A stretch of DNA of 8,042 bases. It comes from Candidatus Heimdallarchaeota archaeon (GTDB taxonomy: Archaea > Asgardarchaeota > Heimdallarchaeia > Heimdallarchaeales > Kariarchaeaceae). The DNA lies in contig DAOUUM010000113.1 in NCBI GenBank assembly GCA_030668165.1, positions 1 to 8,042 of the forward strand, written 5' to 3'. Below are positions 1-5,772 of this stretch, one piece after another. The first letter of the stretch is position 1, and every line of letters begins with the position of its first letter. Position numbers and translations under genes: made by a program. Under the pieces are notes generated by a model. It did not search any database. It worked only from the letters and a program-made list of their open reading frames with translations, and had not been told where the DNA came from.

Positions 1-2
1 AG

Positions 3-881
3 TTTGTGAAAAATCAGGAGATCAATTCATGTTGTCTGGCAGTGGCTGCACCTATCCTGGATCAGTATATGATTAAGATAACCAATCTGGATTGGACCAT
101 CCGTAAAAGAGAATTGGTGGAGATTTTGGGAACTGATGACATATATTTTATCAATGATATAGAGAGCATAGGTTATTATCTACCAAAAGCACCAGCTGGT
201 GGTTATTTGGATGTGATAAAATCCAATCATCCAGGAGATAGAAATAATTTTGTGGTCGTGGGTATCGGTACAGGTTATGGTAGTACTCTGGGAATAGGAG
301 AGAGACGAAAGGAGGATGCTGAATCAATATTTCAGGGAGACTATAATATAATTGGGACAGAGATGGGTCATACTGGTTTTGTACCCCTGGACAATTATGA
401 TTTGGATTTTGCCCGCGATTTCATTAGTAATCATGGAAGTGTAACTCTGGAAGATGTATGCTCAGCCAAGGGAATAAACAATCTCTATGAGTACCACTCC
501 AAAGATGAGTTTGGATATGAGGATAATAATCACCGATTTGAGTTATCAGAGAGCAAGGATAGAGCAAAAGCAATAATCCATCATTCAACTGGCAAGATTA
601 GTTGTGAAATTTGTAATTTTGTGATCAGTAAGATGGTCTCAGCACTTGCCAAATCTATTCAGCAGTTATTCTTGGTTTATGATCCCCAGGTGGGAATCTT
701 TCTCTATGGTGATTTGTTGAGAAATTTATTACCAAGGATGACCAAATCAGAATTCAAACGCGATATTCTTGATCATAAATTAATGAAACCACTACTTCAC
801 AGATTGAATCTCTACTATATTATAGAACCAAATGCAATAATGCTTGGTGCTATGAATTATTTACAAATTATATCCAAATAA
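3..881 (+). CDS. glk: Glucokinase, Glk family (5'-truncated by window edge)
   Basis: Glucokinase phosphorylates glucose with ATP to give glucose 6-phosphate in the cytoplasm. The visible part starts in the middle of the protein. The reading frame is open to the left edge, and the first visible segment (CLAVAAPI) matches the region that lies some 55-60 residues into bacterial Glk, so the N-terminal phosphate-binding DxGGT motif must lie upstream. A GTG at 6 is in frame but is probably internal. Counting from that codon, I see FIND (48-51, with the catalytic Asp), the glycine loop GIGTGYG (86-92), TEMGH (118-122, sugar-binding Glu/His), a further Glu in TLEDV, and a C-terminal NAIMLGA segment typical of the family. 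It is closer to the bacterial Glk family than to archaeal ADP-dependent or ROK glucokinases, which hints at old transfer. It converges with the next gene, with 22 bases between the stops. Confidence 0.85.
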   Translation, partial: FVKNQEINSCCLAVAAPILDQYMIKITNLDWTIRKRELVEILGTDDIYFINDIESIGYYLPKAPAGGYLDVIKSNHPGDRNNFVVVGIGTGYGSTLGIGERRKEDAESIFQGDYNIIGTEMGHTGFVPLDNYDLDFARDFISNHGSVTLEDVCSAKGINNLYEYHSKDEFGYEDNNHRFELSESKDRAKAIIHHSTGKISCEICNFVISKMVSALAKSIQQLFLVYDPQVGIFLYGDLLRNLLPRMTKSEFKRDILDHKLMKPLLHRLNLYYIIEPNAIMLGAMNYLQIISK

Positions 882-903
882 CTCTTTGAAATGATATTAT
901 GGA

Positions 904-1782
904 TTAATTTAGGTTAATTTCATATCTTTTTATTTTAGAAAATTTGAGTTTGAATTCATCGAATCCCACTTCAGGAGCAGCATCTGAATAAGTATGCATG
1001 AGTCGAACTATATTCAGTCCTTCCATATCCTTAATCTCGTTGACTAATTTTCGGATTATCTCTGCCTTATACTTAACACCATCATTGTGATATGCAAAAA
1101 TAACGATAAAGGCTTGGTCTTCAAAGGTACCTGCTCTTCCCTGTGCAACAACCGTATCATTTTCAATTGCCAGAAAATTTTTTACATAACCTTGTCCCTC
1201 CTGTGCCTGTTTGAGGATATTTATCATTTGTTCCATAGTCATCTCTGGAAATTGATTAGTAACTCCTTTATGAAAGGCATCTAAATGCTTCTCCATATCG
1301 ATCTCCACAACCTTTCCTGAGGATGGTCCAAGCTCAATCTCTTTGAAATTAGGCATTTCTGCAGTTCTCTGAATGGGGTCCTTTTCATCATATAGTGATT
1401 TTACAAAATCAATGGGCCAGTCCTCATTGAAATTGGATCTAATAATGTCTACTCCTTTTTCTTTTAGAGTTGATTTTGCCCTCTCCATAAGTTCCACTTC
1501 TAGTTCTTGCTTCTTCTGCTTATCAGCAACGTTTACAAACGGGATTTGAATACTTCCGTACTGGATCTCACCTTCTTTGTTTTCAACTGCAGATGCTACA
1601 AAACCCACTAATTCATCTTCTAATAAAATATAATGACGAGTATCTGGAGTGAAATTTTCTCTTCCATATACCTCTTTTAGTTGTTCAGCATCAGGGTATC
1701 CAAAATTCCATCCTTCTGTAACCTTATTGACCAGTTCTACCTGTTTCTCTAGAAATTCTTCTTTGTAGGTATTGTATTTCAT
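904..1782 (-). CDS. GNAT-fold acetyltransferase-like protein (probably two GNAT-type domains)
   Basis: This 292-residue protein looks like a GNAT-family N-acetyltransferase, a cytoplasmic enzyme that would transfer an acetyl group from acetyl-CoA; the substrate cannot be read. Residues 48-116 show the family pattern: a strand RHYILLEDELVGFV, a second strand YGSIQIPFVNV, then helix DKQKKQELEVELMERAKSTL and strand VDIIRSN. The usual R/Q-x-x-G-x-G/A pyrophosphate loop is replaced by DKQKKQ, so CoA binding in this half is doubtful. Residues 155-290 look like a second, diverged copy (NFLAIENDTVVAQGRAG, then AFIVIFAYHNDGVKYKAEIIRKLVNEI), where GVKYKA lies at the acetyl-CoA loop position. The ATG at 1782 fits a leaderless transcript because a TATA-like TTTAAAT lies about 30 bases upstream. 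Family placement is fairly sure; catalysis is not. Confidence 0.6.
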   Translation of the reverse strand: MKYNTYKEEFLEKQVELVNKVTEGWNFGYPDAEQLKEVYGRENFTPDTRHYILLEDELVGFVASAVENKEGEIQYGSIQIPFVNVADKQKKQELEVELMERAKSTLKEKGVDIIRSNFNEDWPIDFVKSLYDEKDPIQRTAEMPNFKEIELGPSSGKVVEIDMEKHLDAFHKGVTNQFPEMTMEQMINILKQAQEGQGYVKNFLAIENDTVVAQGRAGTFEDQAFIVIFAYHNDGVKYKAEIIRKLVNEIKDMEGLNIVRLMHTYSDAAPEVGFDEFKLKFSKIKRYEINLN

Positions 1783-1806
1783 GGTGAATGAAATTGTAAG
1801 TGGAAT

Positions 1807-1817
1807 AGATTTAAATG
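1807..1817 (-). promoter_or_regulatory. TATA-like box for the GNAT gene
   Basis: On the minus strand the sequence CATTTAAATCT is centred about 30 bases upstream of the ATG at 1782. At the usual archaeal TATA-to-start distance, transcription would begin within a few bases of the ATG. No Shine-Dalgarno sequence is visible there, which agrees with a leaderless or very short leader. This is read by eye only. Confidence 0.4.
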
Positions 1818-1948
1818 TTTTTGAATGGATAAATAGAAGATGAATTCAACAAATTTACTGAAAATGAAGGATATCTACTTTCAATTAAGAATAGGAATAA
1901 GTTCAGTAAGTTAAATAATTTAGGAGTGATCATTTAATAAAAATGAAA

Positions 1949-3301
1949 TTAAATGTCATCAAGGCCAGAAATCGATTTTAATTTGGATCTCAGATCAAAC
2001 ACCAGATCCTTCTTCTTCTTTTTGGGCTCCTCACTATCTTCATCATCAGATACGGAACCAATTCCCTGTCTGATAGATTTGACTATCCTCTGGGCATTTT
2101 GCAACATAAATGTAGAAACATCGGTTGCTAGCACTGCCACAGCAAAATCATCAGTTGCCCTGGCAAAATAAATATCAAAATCATTGAATGGTAGGTGTCC
2201 CAGGCCACGATACTCTATATCTGATAACTCTTTAAAGTAACTTTTGGGATTAAGACTACCAACCACATTTTTCAGGGTATCCAACTTCTTGTAATCAAGA
2301 TCTGTTTTGGCGACACCTAAGACCTGCTTTCCATCACTTGATAGTATGGATATCGCAATTATTTCAGGTGTATCTTTCATCCGTTTATTAATAACCGATG
2401 TAAGCCTATCCACGATCTCATCTGTCACATCATCAAGAAAGGTGGGAGTTGAATCTTCCAACACCGTTTCTAGATCGGGTTCTTCACTTACCTTTTCCTC
2501 AACCTCTGCAGAAACTTCTTCTACCGGGGACTCCTTTTCAACAGGTATTGTTTCAGCTGCTGGAGTTGGAAGTTCAGTAACCTCAGGAATTTCTGTGGTT
2601 TCAGGTTCACTTGGAGCGGGGGGCATTGGTGAGGGTGTGGAATCAAGAACGGGAGGAGATGTGGATTTTGCCTTTGGTATAGGTGCGCTCTGATCCGATG
2701 CAATCTTTAACTTGGATGGAACGGTTGCCTTAGCGGTTCCAACCGGTTCTTCCTTGAATTTATCAAAATTCTCAAACAAGATTCTCTTGATAGCCAGATC
2801 TATCGTGTTTGAGTAGATACTTGTTGCCAAGCCCTTGAATTTCTGACCAATAATTTTATCAGCATTCCTGAACAATCGGGTTGCCTTGTAAAAATTATTT
2901 CTTAACTTACCAATCTCATCCGGATCGAATTTGTGGAATAGTACATATAATTTAGGTTTGGGGTCCACATTGACAAGGATCTGTAAAATATCGACGTAGT
3001 AGTTATAGGCCTGATCAAGACGTTCAATATCCTGTATATCAACCACAAAAATCATTGCTTTGGTTTGCTGGAAAATTTCAGGTTTACCTAGATATGCCTC
3101 ACGGTAGTTCACCTGTCCTCCAAGATCCCAAACAGAGAAATCAGTATCAAGCCAATCATGTTCATGGCGTTCTATACCTCTGGTAGGTTTGGAATCACCG
3201 ATGTCTTCGATAGACATCTCTTCCATGGTCCTCTTATATATCGTTGTCTTACCGGCCTTATCAAGCCCGGAGAATATGATTTTGAAGTCCTCGTCTGCCA
3301 C
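1949..3301 (-). CDS. Rag/Gtr-like small GTPase with acidic linker and C-terminal roadblock/longin-like domain
   Basis: A 450-residue small GTPase of the Arf/Rag type. Its G domain (5-180) has the P-loop GLDKAGKTT (12-20), a candidate switch Thr40, WDLGGQ (58-63), HKFD in place of NKxD (123-126), and ATSIYS (159-164). The HKxD and TSIY forms are features of Rag/Gtr GTPases. Residues 185-290 form a low-complexity linker rich in Pro, Glu, Ser and Thr. Residues 291-412 read as a roadblock/LC7- or longin-like domain (IAISILSSDGKQVLG; DFAVAVLATD), followed by an acidic patch and five lysines (427-431). Eukaryotic Rag GTPases also carry a C-terminal roadblock, but without such a long linker. No lipid-attachment motif is seen. 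The start is a GTG directly after an in-frame TGA; the next in-frame Met lies beyond the P-loop, so GTG is forced. The partner and process are unknown; membrane or nutrient signalling is only an analogy. Confidence 0.85.
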   Translation of the reverse strand: MADEDFKIIFSGLDKAGKTTIYKRTMEEMSIEDIGDSKPTRGIERHEHDWLDTDFSVWDLGGQVNYREAYLGKPEIFQQTKAMIFVVDIQDIERLDQAYNYYVDILQILVNVDPKPKLYVLFHKFDPDEIGKLRNNFYKATRLFRNADKIIGQKFKGLATSIYSNTIDLAIKRILFENFDKFKEEPVGTAKATVPSKLKIASDQSAPIPKAKSTSPPVLDSTPSPMPPAPSEPETTEIPEVTELPTPAAETIPVEKESPVEEVSAEVEEKVSEEPDLETVLEDSTPTFLDDVTDEIVDRLTSVINKRMKDTPEIIAISILSSDGKQVLGVAKTDLDYKKLDTLKNVVGSLNPKSYFKELSDIEYRGLGHLPFNDFDIYFARATDDFAVAVLATDVSTFMLQNAQRIVKSIRQGIGSVSDDEDSEEPKKKKKDLVFDLRSKLKSISGLDDI

Positions 3302-3702
3302 TCATCAACAACCTGTTATATAGATTAGGTCTATTACTACACCTTAATTAGATTACGCTATACTTGATGCAGTAATATGAAAGAAATAAATTATACTGAA
3401 TAAAAAGTTTTTTTCTTGAGCTTTGTATGATTACTTCTAATGAATTGAAATATGTGCTTCTTTGATTTAATTTGATTTTTATCGTCCATACTTGTTTTGA
3501 TGCCTTTTCAAAGATCATCATCATTAATGCATACAATATATGTTTAAGTTGGAGTAGTGGTGAAATCATCTCACCAGAACGTGTGAAAGTGGCAGATTTG
3601 TTACTTCATAGGGTTTTAAAAAAATGTATACTCATTTTGATGAGAATATATTCTAGTAAAACCAAAATATTTTTCTTTAATTGATTAGTCAAATTAATTA
3701 GA
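3302..3702. other. 401-base divergent spacer without a convincing gene
   Basis: This spacer separates the divergent GTPase and TatD genes. Short open frames on both strands (such as 3472-3684 + and 3348-3569 -) have biased, low-complexity translations, no ribosome site and no recognisable domain, so I treat them as chance. I looked for tRNA and C/D-box RNA signals and found none complete. A short inverted repeat TGGTGA (3558-3563) / TCACCA (3571-3576) with a 7-base gap is present, and an A/T-rich run AAAAAGTTTTTTT lies near 3401-3414. The two promoters must lie here. Confidence 0.5.
3664..3679 (+). promoter_or_regulatory. Possible TATA element for the TatD gene
   Basis: The A/T-rich stretch AAAATATTTTTCTTTA lies 25-39 bases before the ATG at 3703, where a TATA box for a leaderless or short-leader transcript would be expected. 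No Shine-Dalgarno sequence precedes that ATG. The whole region is AT-rich, so the call is weak. Confidence 0.25.
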
Positions 3703-4494
3703 ATGCGGTTTATAGACTGTCACGCTCATCTGGCGTACTGGTACAAAAGGGAGACTACAAGGGATGAGTATGTTTATTTCATAAAGCAGGCAAAAGAAAA
3801 AAATGTTGATTATATTGTGGATACCATAAGTTACCCGGCAGATTATAATCACTATGAATCACAAAAAGATTTCAAGGAGATTCTCCGCTCTGTGGGCCTT
3901 GGAAGAGGTATACCTAAGGAATTTGGAGATACCGCACCACAGCTGGCAAAACTCAGATGGGAATTGGAGAATCGACCACCCAATATAATCGGTGAGATTG
4001 GATTGGATTATCACTGGGAGAAGAACGATGGTATGCAGAGAAAGCAACAGAAACTCTTTGCAGATCAAATTGAAATGGCTCATGAATTCAATCTACCCAT
4101 AGCCATCCATTCCAGAGATGCTGATAATGATCTAGTTAGAATACTCAGGGAAAAGAAGGCTGATGAACTGAAGATCCAGATCCATTTTTGTACATGTAAG
4201 AAGGAGACCCGGAAAAAATTGCTGGAGATGGGTTGTTACCTCTCCTTTGGAGGTCCACATACTTATGCTAATGAACTTATGGAAATGGTGAAAGAGACCC
4301 CGGTGGAGAGGATACTAACCGAGACGGATGCTCCCGCACTTCCAGTGATCAGACAGAAACGGAAGAAAGGACCTCGAAGCTATCCATCAGATGTGAGTGT
4401 GGTTGCCACCAAGATAGCTGAGATCAAGGAGATTGAACTAGATGATTTTGCGAATATAGTCATGAATAATGCAAAGTTTATATTTGGTTTCTAG
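3703..4494 (+). CDS. tatD: TatD-family metal-dependent hydrolase (putative DNase)
   Basis: TatD proteins are cytoplasmic TIM-barrel hydrolases that use divalent metal ions; characterised members degrade DNA from the 3' end and have been linked to DNA repair and turnover. This 263-residue protein is of usual family length. The metal-site motifs are in order: DCHAH (His7, His9), GEIGLDYHW (Glu98), IAIHSRDA (His136), IQIHFC (His161) and LTETDAP (Asp209). A late SYPSDV segment matches the family's R-N-x-P motif region in weakened form. The usual GxHP motif in the first third is not clear; GLGRGIPKE stands in its place, which suggests a divergent archaeal branch. The substrate therefore cannot be fixed. 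The gene ends 5 bases from the stop of the convergent JAMM gene and has no evident functional tie to it. Family assignment is firm; nuclease activity is inferred. Confidence 0.88.
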   Translation: MRFIDCHAHLAYWYKRETTRDEYVYFIKQAKEKNVDYIVDTISYPADYNHYESQKDFKEILRSVGLGRGIPKEFGDTAPQLAKLRWELENRPPNIIGEIGLDYHWEKNDGMQRKQQKLFADQIEMAHEFNLPIAIHSRDADNDLVRILREKKADELKIQIHFCTCKKETRKKLLEMGCYLSFGGPHTYANELMEMVKETPVERILTETDAPALPVIRQKRKKGPRSYPSDVSVVATKIAEIKEIELDDFANIVMNNAKFIFGF

Positions 4495-4499
4495 TGATT

Positions 4500-5252
4500 T
4501 TAGAGATATTCAGTTCCCCAGTCCTTTTCGAACTTCATATTCTTTGCTGGTTTCACTATCTTTATACCCTTTTTATTTTTTGTATTTTTCATTTTCTTAA
4601 TAACCACCAGATCTTTATATTCTCTTTCTAGTTCATTGCTTAGATTAATAGGAATTGTACTGTGCAATTTTCTTTTAGTATAGAACTTGAATTTCTTCAA
4701 ATCAATCTCATAATCAAAATAGGATTTGTTTTCATATAATCCATCTATCCACAATTTGATCTCAATGGATGGAATGTAGTTATTTGTCCGTCTCAATATT
4801 CTATCAATTATTACTTTTTTACCTAACCTATTCCGCTTCTGTCTTTTTGTACTCACGACAAATGATAGCAACAATTCAAGTGATTTATCATTTTTTAGAT
4901 AATTTCTGATCTGTGTTCTATCAGTTTCAGAGAGAAATGCCTCCATAGTACTGTGGCTATGAACCCATCCGATTAGTTTCTTACCATATTCAATTTTATT
5001 GTTCATCATATGATAAAATCTTGTATCTCTCTGGTACTGGTTTCTTGTTTCTTGAGAGATTGACTGGTTGATATCAAATCTGCCCACAACCTGTTTTGAT
5101 AGTAATAAATCAGTTATGGTGATCTCTCCTTCATTATTGGAACCCCAGAGTTCTGCTGCCCATTCATATTTCTTATTGATATTACAGAGTACTCTCATGG
5201 ATTGAATTACAATATCATCAATATATAGATTAATCATACATTGTAATTGCAT
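4500..5252 (-). CDS. JAMM/MPN+ metalloprotease (candidate ubiquitin-like deconjugase/processing enzyme)
   Basis: JAMM (MPN+) proteins are zinc isopeptidases such as Rpn11 and CSN5 that cut ubiquitin-like proteins from targets or trim their precursors. Here the complete signature is present: His98-x-His100, seven residues, Ser108, two residues, Asp111 (VHSHSTMEAFLSETD), with the upstream catalytic Glu30 in EWAAELWG, matching the family pattern E-x2-G/A-x-L-x-G. The MPN core would span about 6-135. Residues 136-250 form a Lys/Arg-rich extension that I do not recognise. ATG 5252 gives the longest form; ATG 5237 (MINLYIDD) is also plausible, since a TATA-like TTTTAATAA sits 26 bases upstream of it, ideal for a leaderless start. 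The gene is divergent from the ubiquitin-like/E1/E2-like genes and shares their control region. This makes a role in maturing or removing that modifier likely, though this is inference. Confidence 0.85.
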   Translation of the reverse strand: MQLQCMINLYIDDIVIQSMRVLCNINKKYEWAAELWGSNNEGEITITDLLLSKQVVGRFDINQSISQETRNQYQRDTRFYHMMNNKIEYGKKLIGWVHSHSTMEAFLSETDRTQIRNYLKNDKSLELLLSFVVSTKRQKRNRLGKKVIIDRILRRTNNYIPSIEIKLWIDGLYENKSYFDYEIDLKKFKFYTKRKLHSTIPINLSNELEREYKDLVVIKKMKNTKNKKGIKIVKPAKNMKFEKDWGTEYL

Positions 5253-5258
5253 TACTTA

Positions 5259-5267
5259 TTATTAAAA
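5259..5267 (-). promoter_or_regulatory. TATA-like box for the JAMM gene
   Basis: On the minus strand the sequence TTTTAATAA is centred 26 bases upstream of the A of an in-frame ATG at 5237 and only about 10 bases before the ATG at 5252. If it is the functional TATA box, transcription would start at the second ATG and the protein would lack its first five residues. The region is AT-rich, so this is tentative. Confidence 0.35.
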
Positions 5268-5302
5268 TTATTCAAGACCTAATTACAAGTGAAAAATGCC
5301 CA

Positions 5303-5360
5303 GATTATCACCCTGTTGAACAAATTTTTACGGGTATATTAGAAGAGCTCGATTATCACC
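5303..5360. repeat. Direct repeat GATTATCACC, two copies
   Basis: GATTATCACC occurs at 5303-5312 and again at 5351-5360, the same way round and 48 bases apart, inside the divergent control region between the JAMM and ubiquitin-like genes. A perfect 10-base match in a 244-base spacer is suggestive of paired protein-binding sites, but chance cannot be excluded. Confidence 0.4.
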
Positions 5361-5420
5361 ATTGTTTTAATAGTTTCACTTCCAAATAAGAGTCAGTATG
5401 TGTTTATATTAGGAAATGGA

Positions 5421-5445
5421 CTATAATTCTTACCGAGCTATAATG
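5421..5445 (+). promoter_or_regulatory. Paired TATA-like boxes (CTATAAT x2) for the Ubl-E1-E2 operon
   Basis: CTATAAT occurs twice, at 5421-5427 and 5438-5444, 17 bases apart, upstream of the ubiquitin-like gene. At the usual archaeal distance they would give transcription starts near 5450 and 5467. The second would fall within the inverted repeat at 5462-5479. The purine-rich GGAAATGGA before the first copy could serve as a BRE. This is a reading by eye; only start-site mapping can choose between them. Confidence 0.4.
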
Positions 5446-5461
5446 TTGGTTTGGTTAAACA

Positions 5462-5479
5462 TTGGGTGAATACACCCAA
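5462..5479. promoter_or_regulatory. Perfect inverted repeat TTGGGTG-aata-CACCCAA
   Basis: Two 7-base arms (5462-5468 and 5473-5479) pair perfectly around a 4-base loop, 2 bases before the ribosome site of the ubiquitin-like gene. It could be an operator at the transcription start, or an RNA hairpin beside the ribosome site. The GC content of the arms stands out from the AT-rich spacer. It is not followed by a T-run, so it is not a normal terminator. Confidence 0.5.
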
Positions 5480-5481
5480 AT

Positions 5482-5486
5482 AGGAG
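5482..5486 (+). promoter_or_regulatory. Ribosome binding site of the ubiquitin-like gene
   Basis: AGGAG lies 10 bases before the ATG at 5497. Another ATG at 5492 sits only 5 bases after it but opens a two-codon frame (ATG AAA TGA) whose stop overlaps the true start. The start at 5497 is chosen because it opens the conserved beta-grasp protein. Confidence 0.55.
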
Positions 5487-5496
5487 TAAGAATGAA

Positions 5497-5772
5497 ATGA
5501 GTAAGACTGAAATCAGAGTTATTTTTCACAATGAAGAATTAGAACCAATGTATATTAATCCTGAATCTTTTGCGGATGATGAGGGCAAATTAACACTAGC
5601 CAGAGTGCTTGAGATATATCAGCATAATAGTAGACCACTAATTGAGCAGATAGGAAATCACAGAGTTTCACTTAACAGTATTGAGGTTGAACTTCAAGAC
5701 TTTCATCTGGTGGAGATGGGATCTGACATCCAGATTATAATGATTATGGAAGGCGGAATAGTAGCAGGGTGA
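5497..5772 (+). CDS. Ubiquitin-like beta-grasp protein (ThiS/MoaD-type) with Gly-Gly followed by an IVAG tail
   Basis: A 91-residue protein with the order of elements expected for a ubiquitin-like beta-grasp fold: two N-terminal strands (TEIRVIFHNEELEPMYI), a helix (LTLARVLEIYQ), strands around 56-66 (RVSLNSIEVEL), and a last strand after GSD (IQIIMIME). The GSD-strand-GG arrangement resembles the GDEV...PPVxGG end of MoaD and ThiS. Gly86-Gly87 occupies the place of the terminal GG of those proteins but is followed by Ile-Val-Ala-Gly, so trimming, perhaps by the divergent JAMM protease, would be needed to expose it. It has only two lysines (3 and 31). Its stop overlaps the E1-like start by 4 bases (GTGA), which suggests coupled translation. 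A plain sulfur carrier for thiamine or molybdopterin is the alternative, but the E2-like and JAMM neighbours favour a protein modifier. Sequence similarity is weak; context carries much of the call. Confidence 0.75.
   Translation: MSKTEIRVIFHNEELEPMYINPESFADDEGKLTLARVLEIYQHNSRPLIEQIGNHRVSLNSIEVELQDFHLVEMGSDIQIIMIMEGGIVAG

Noticed and set aside
2307..2693. Long plus-strand frame rich in Ser, Gly and Val opposite the GTPase gene
   Set aside because: It is the reverse shadow of the Pro/Glu-rich linker of the GTPase, which has clear motifs in its own frame.
3500..3530. ATGATGATGA on the minus strand as a possible C box of a C/D-box RNA
   Set aside because: No CTGA D box follows at a suitable distance and there is no flanking stem.
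3348..3569. Open frame of 73 codons on the minus strand in the same spacer
   Set aside because: It overlaps the opposite open frame, has no recognisable domain, and its composition is that of AT-rich non-coding DNA.
3555..3600. Possible tRNA-like D-arm (GTAGTGGTGAAATC...)
   Set aside because: No T-loop GTTCRANNC, no anticodon stem and no acceptor pairing could be found around it.
3472..3684. Open frame of 70 codons on the plus strand before the TatD gene
   Set aside because: Its translation is low-complexity (IIII, KIFFFN), it has no ribosome site, and it runs into the probable TatD promoter.
4495..4499. Bidirectional terminator between the convergent TatD and JAMM genes
   Set aside because: Only 5 bases separate the stops, and no T-tract or hairpin is visible on either strand there.
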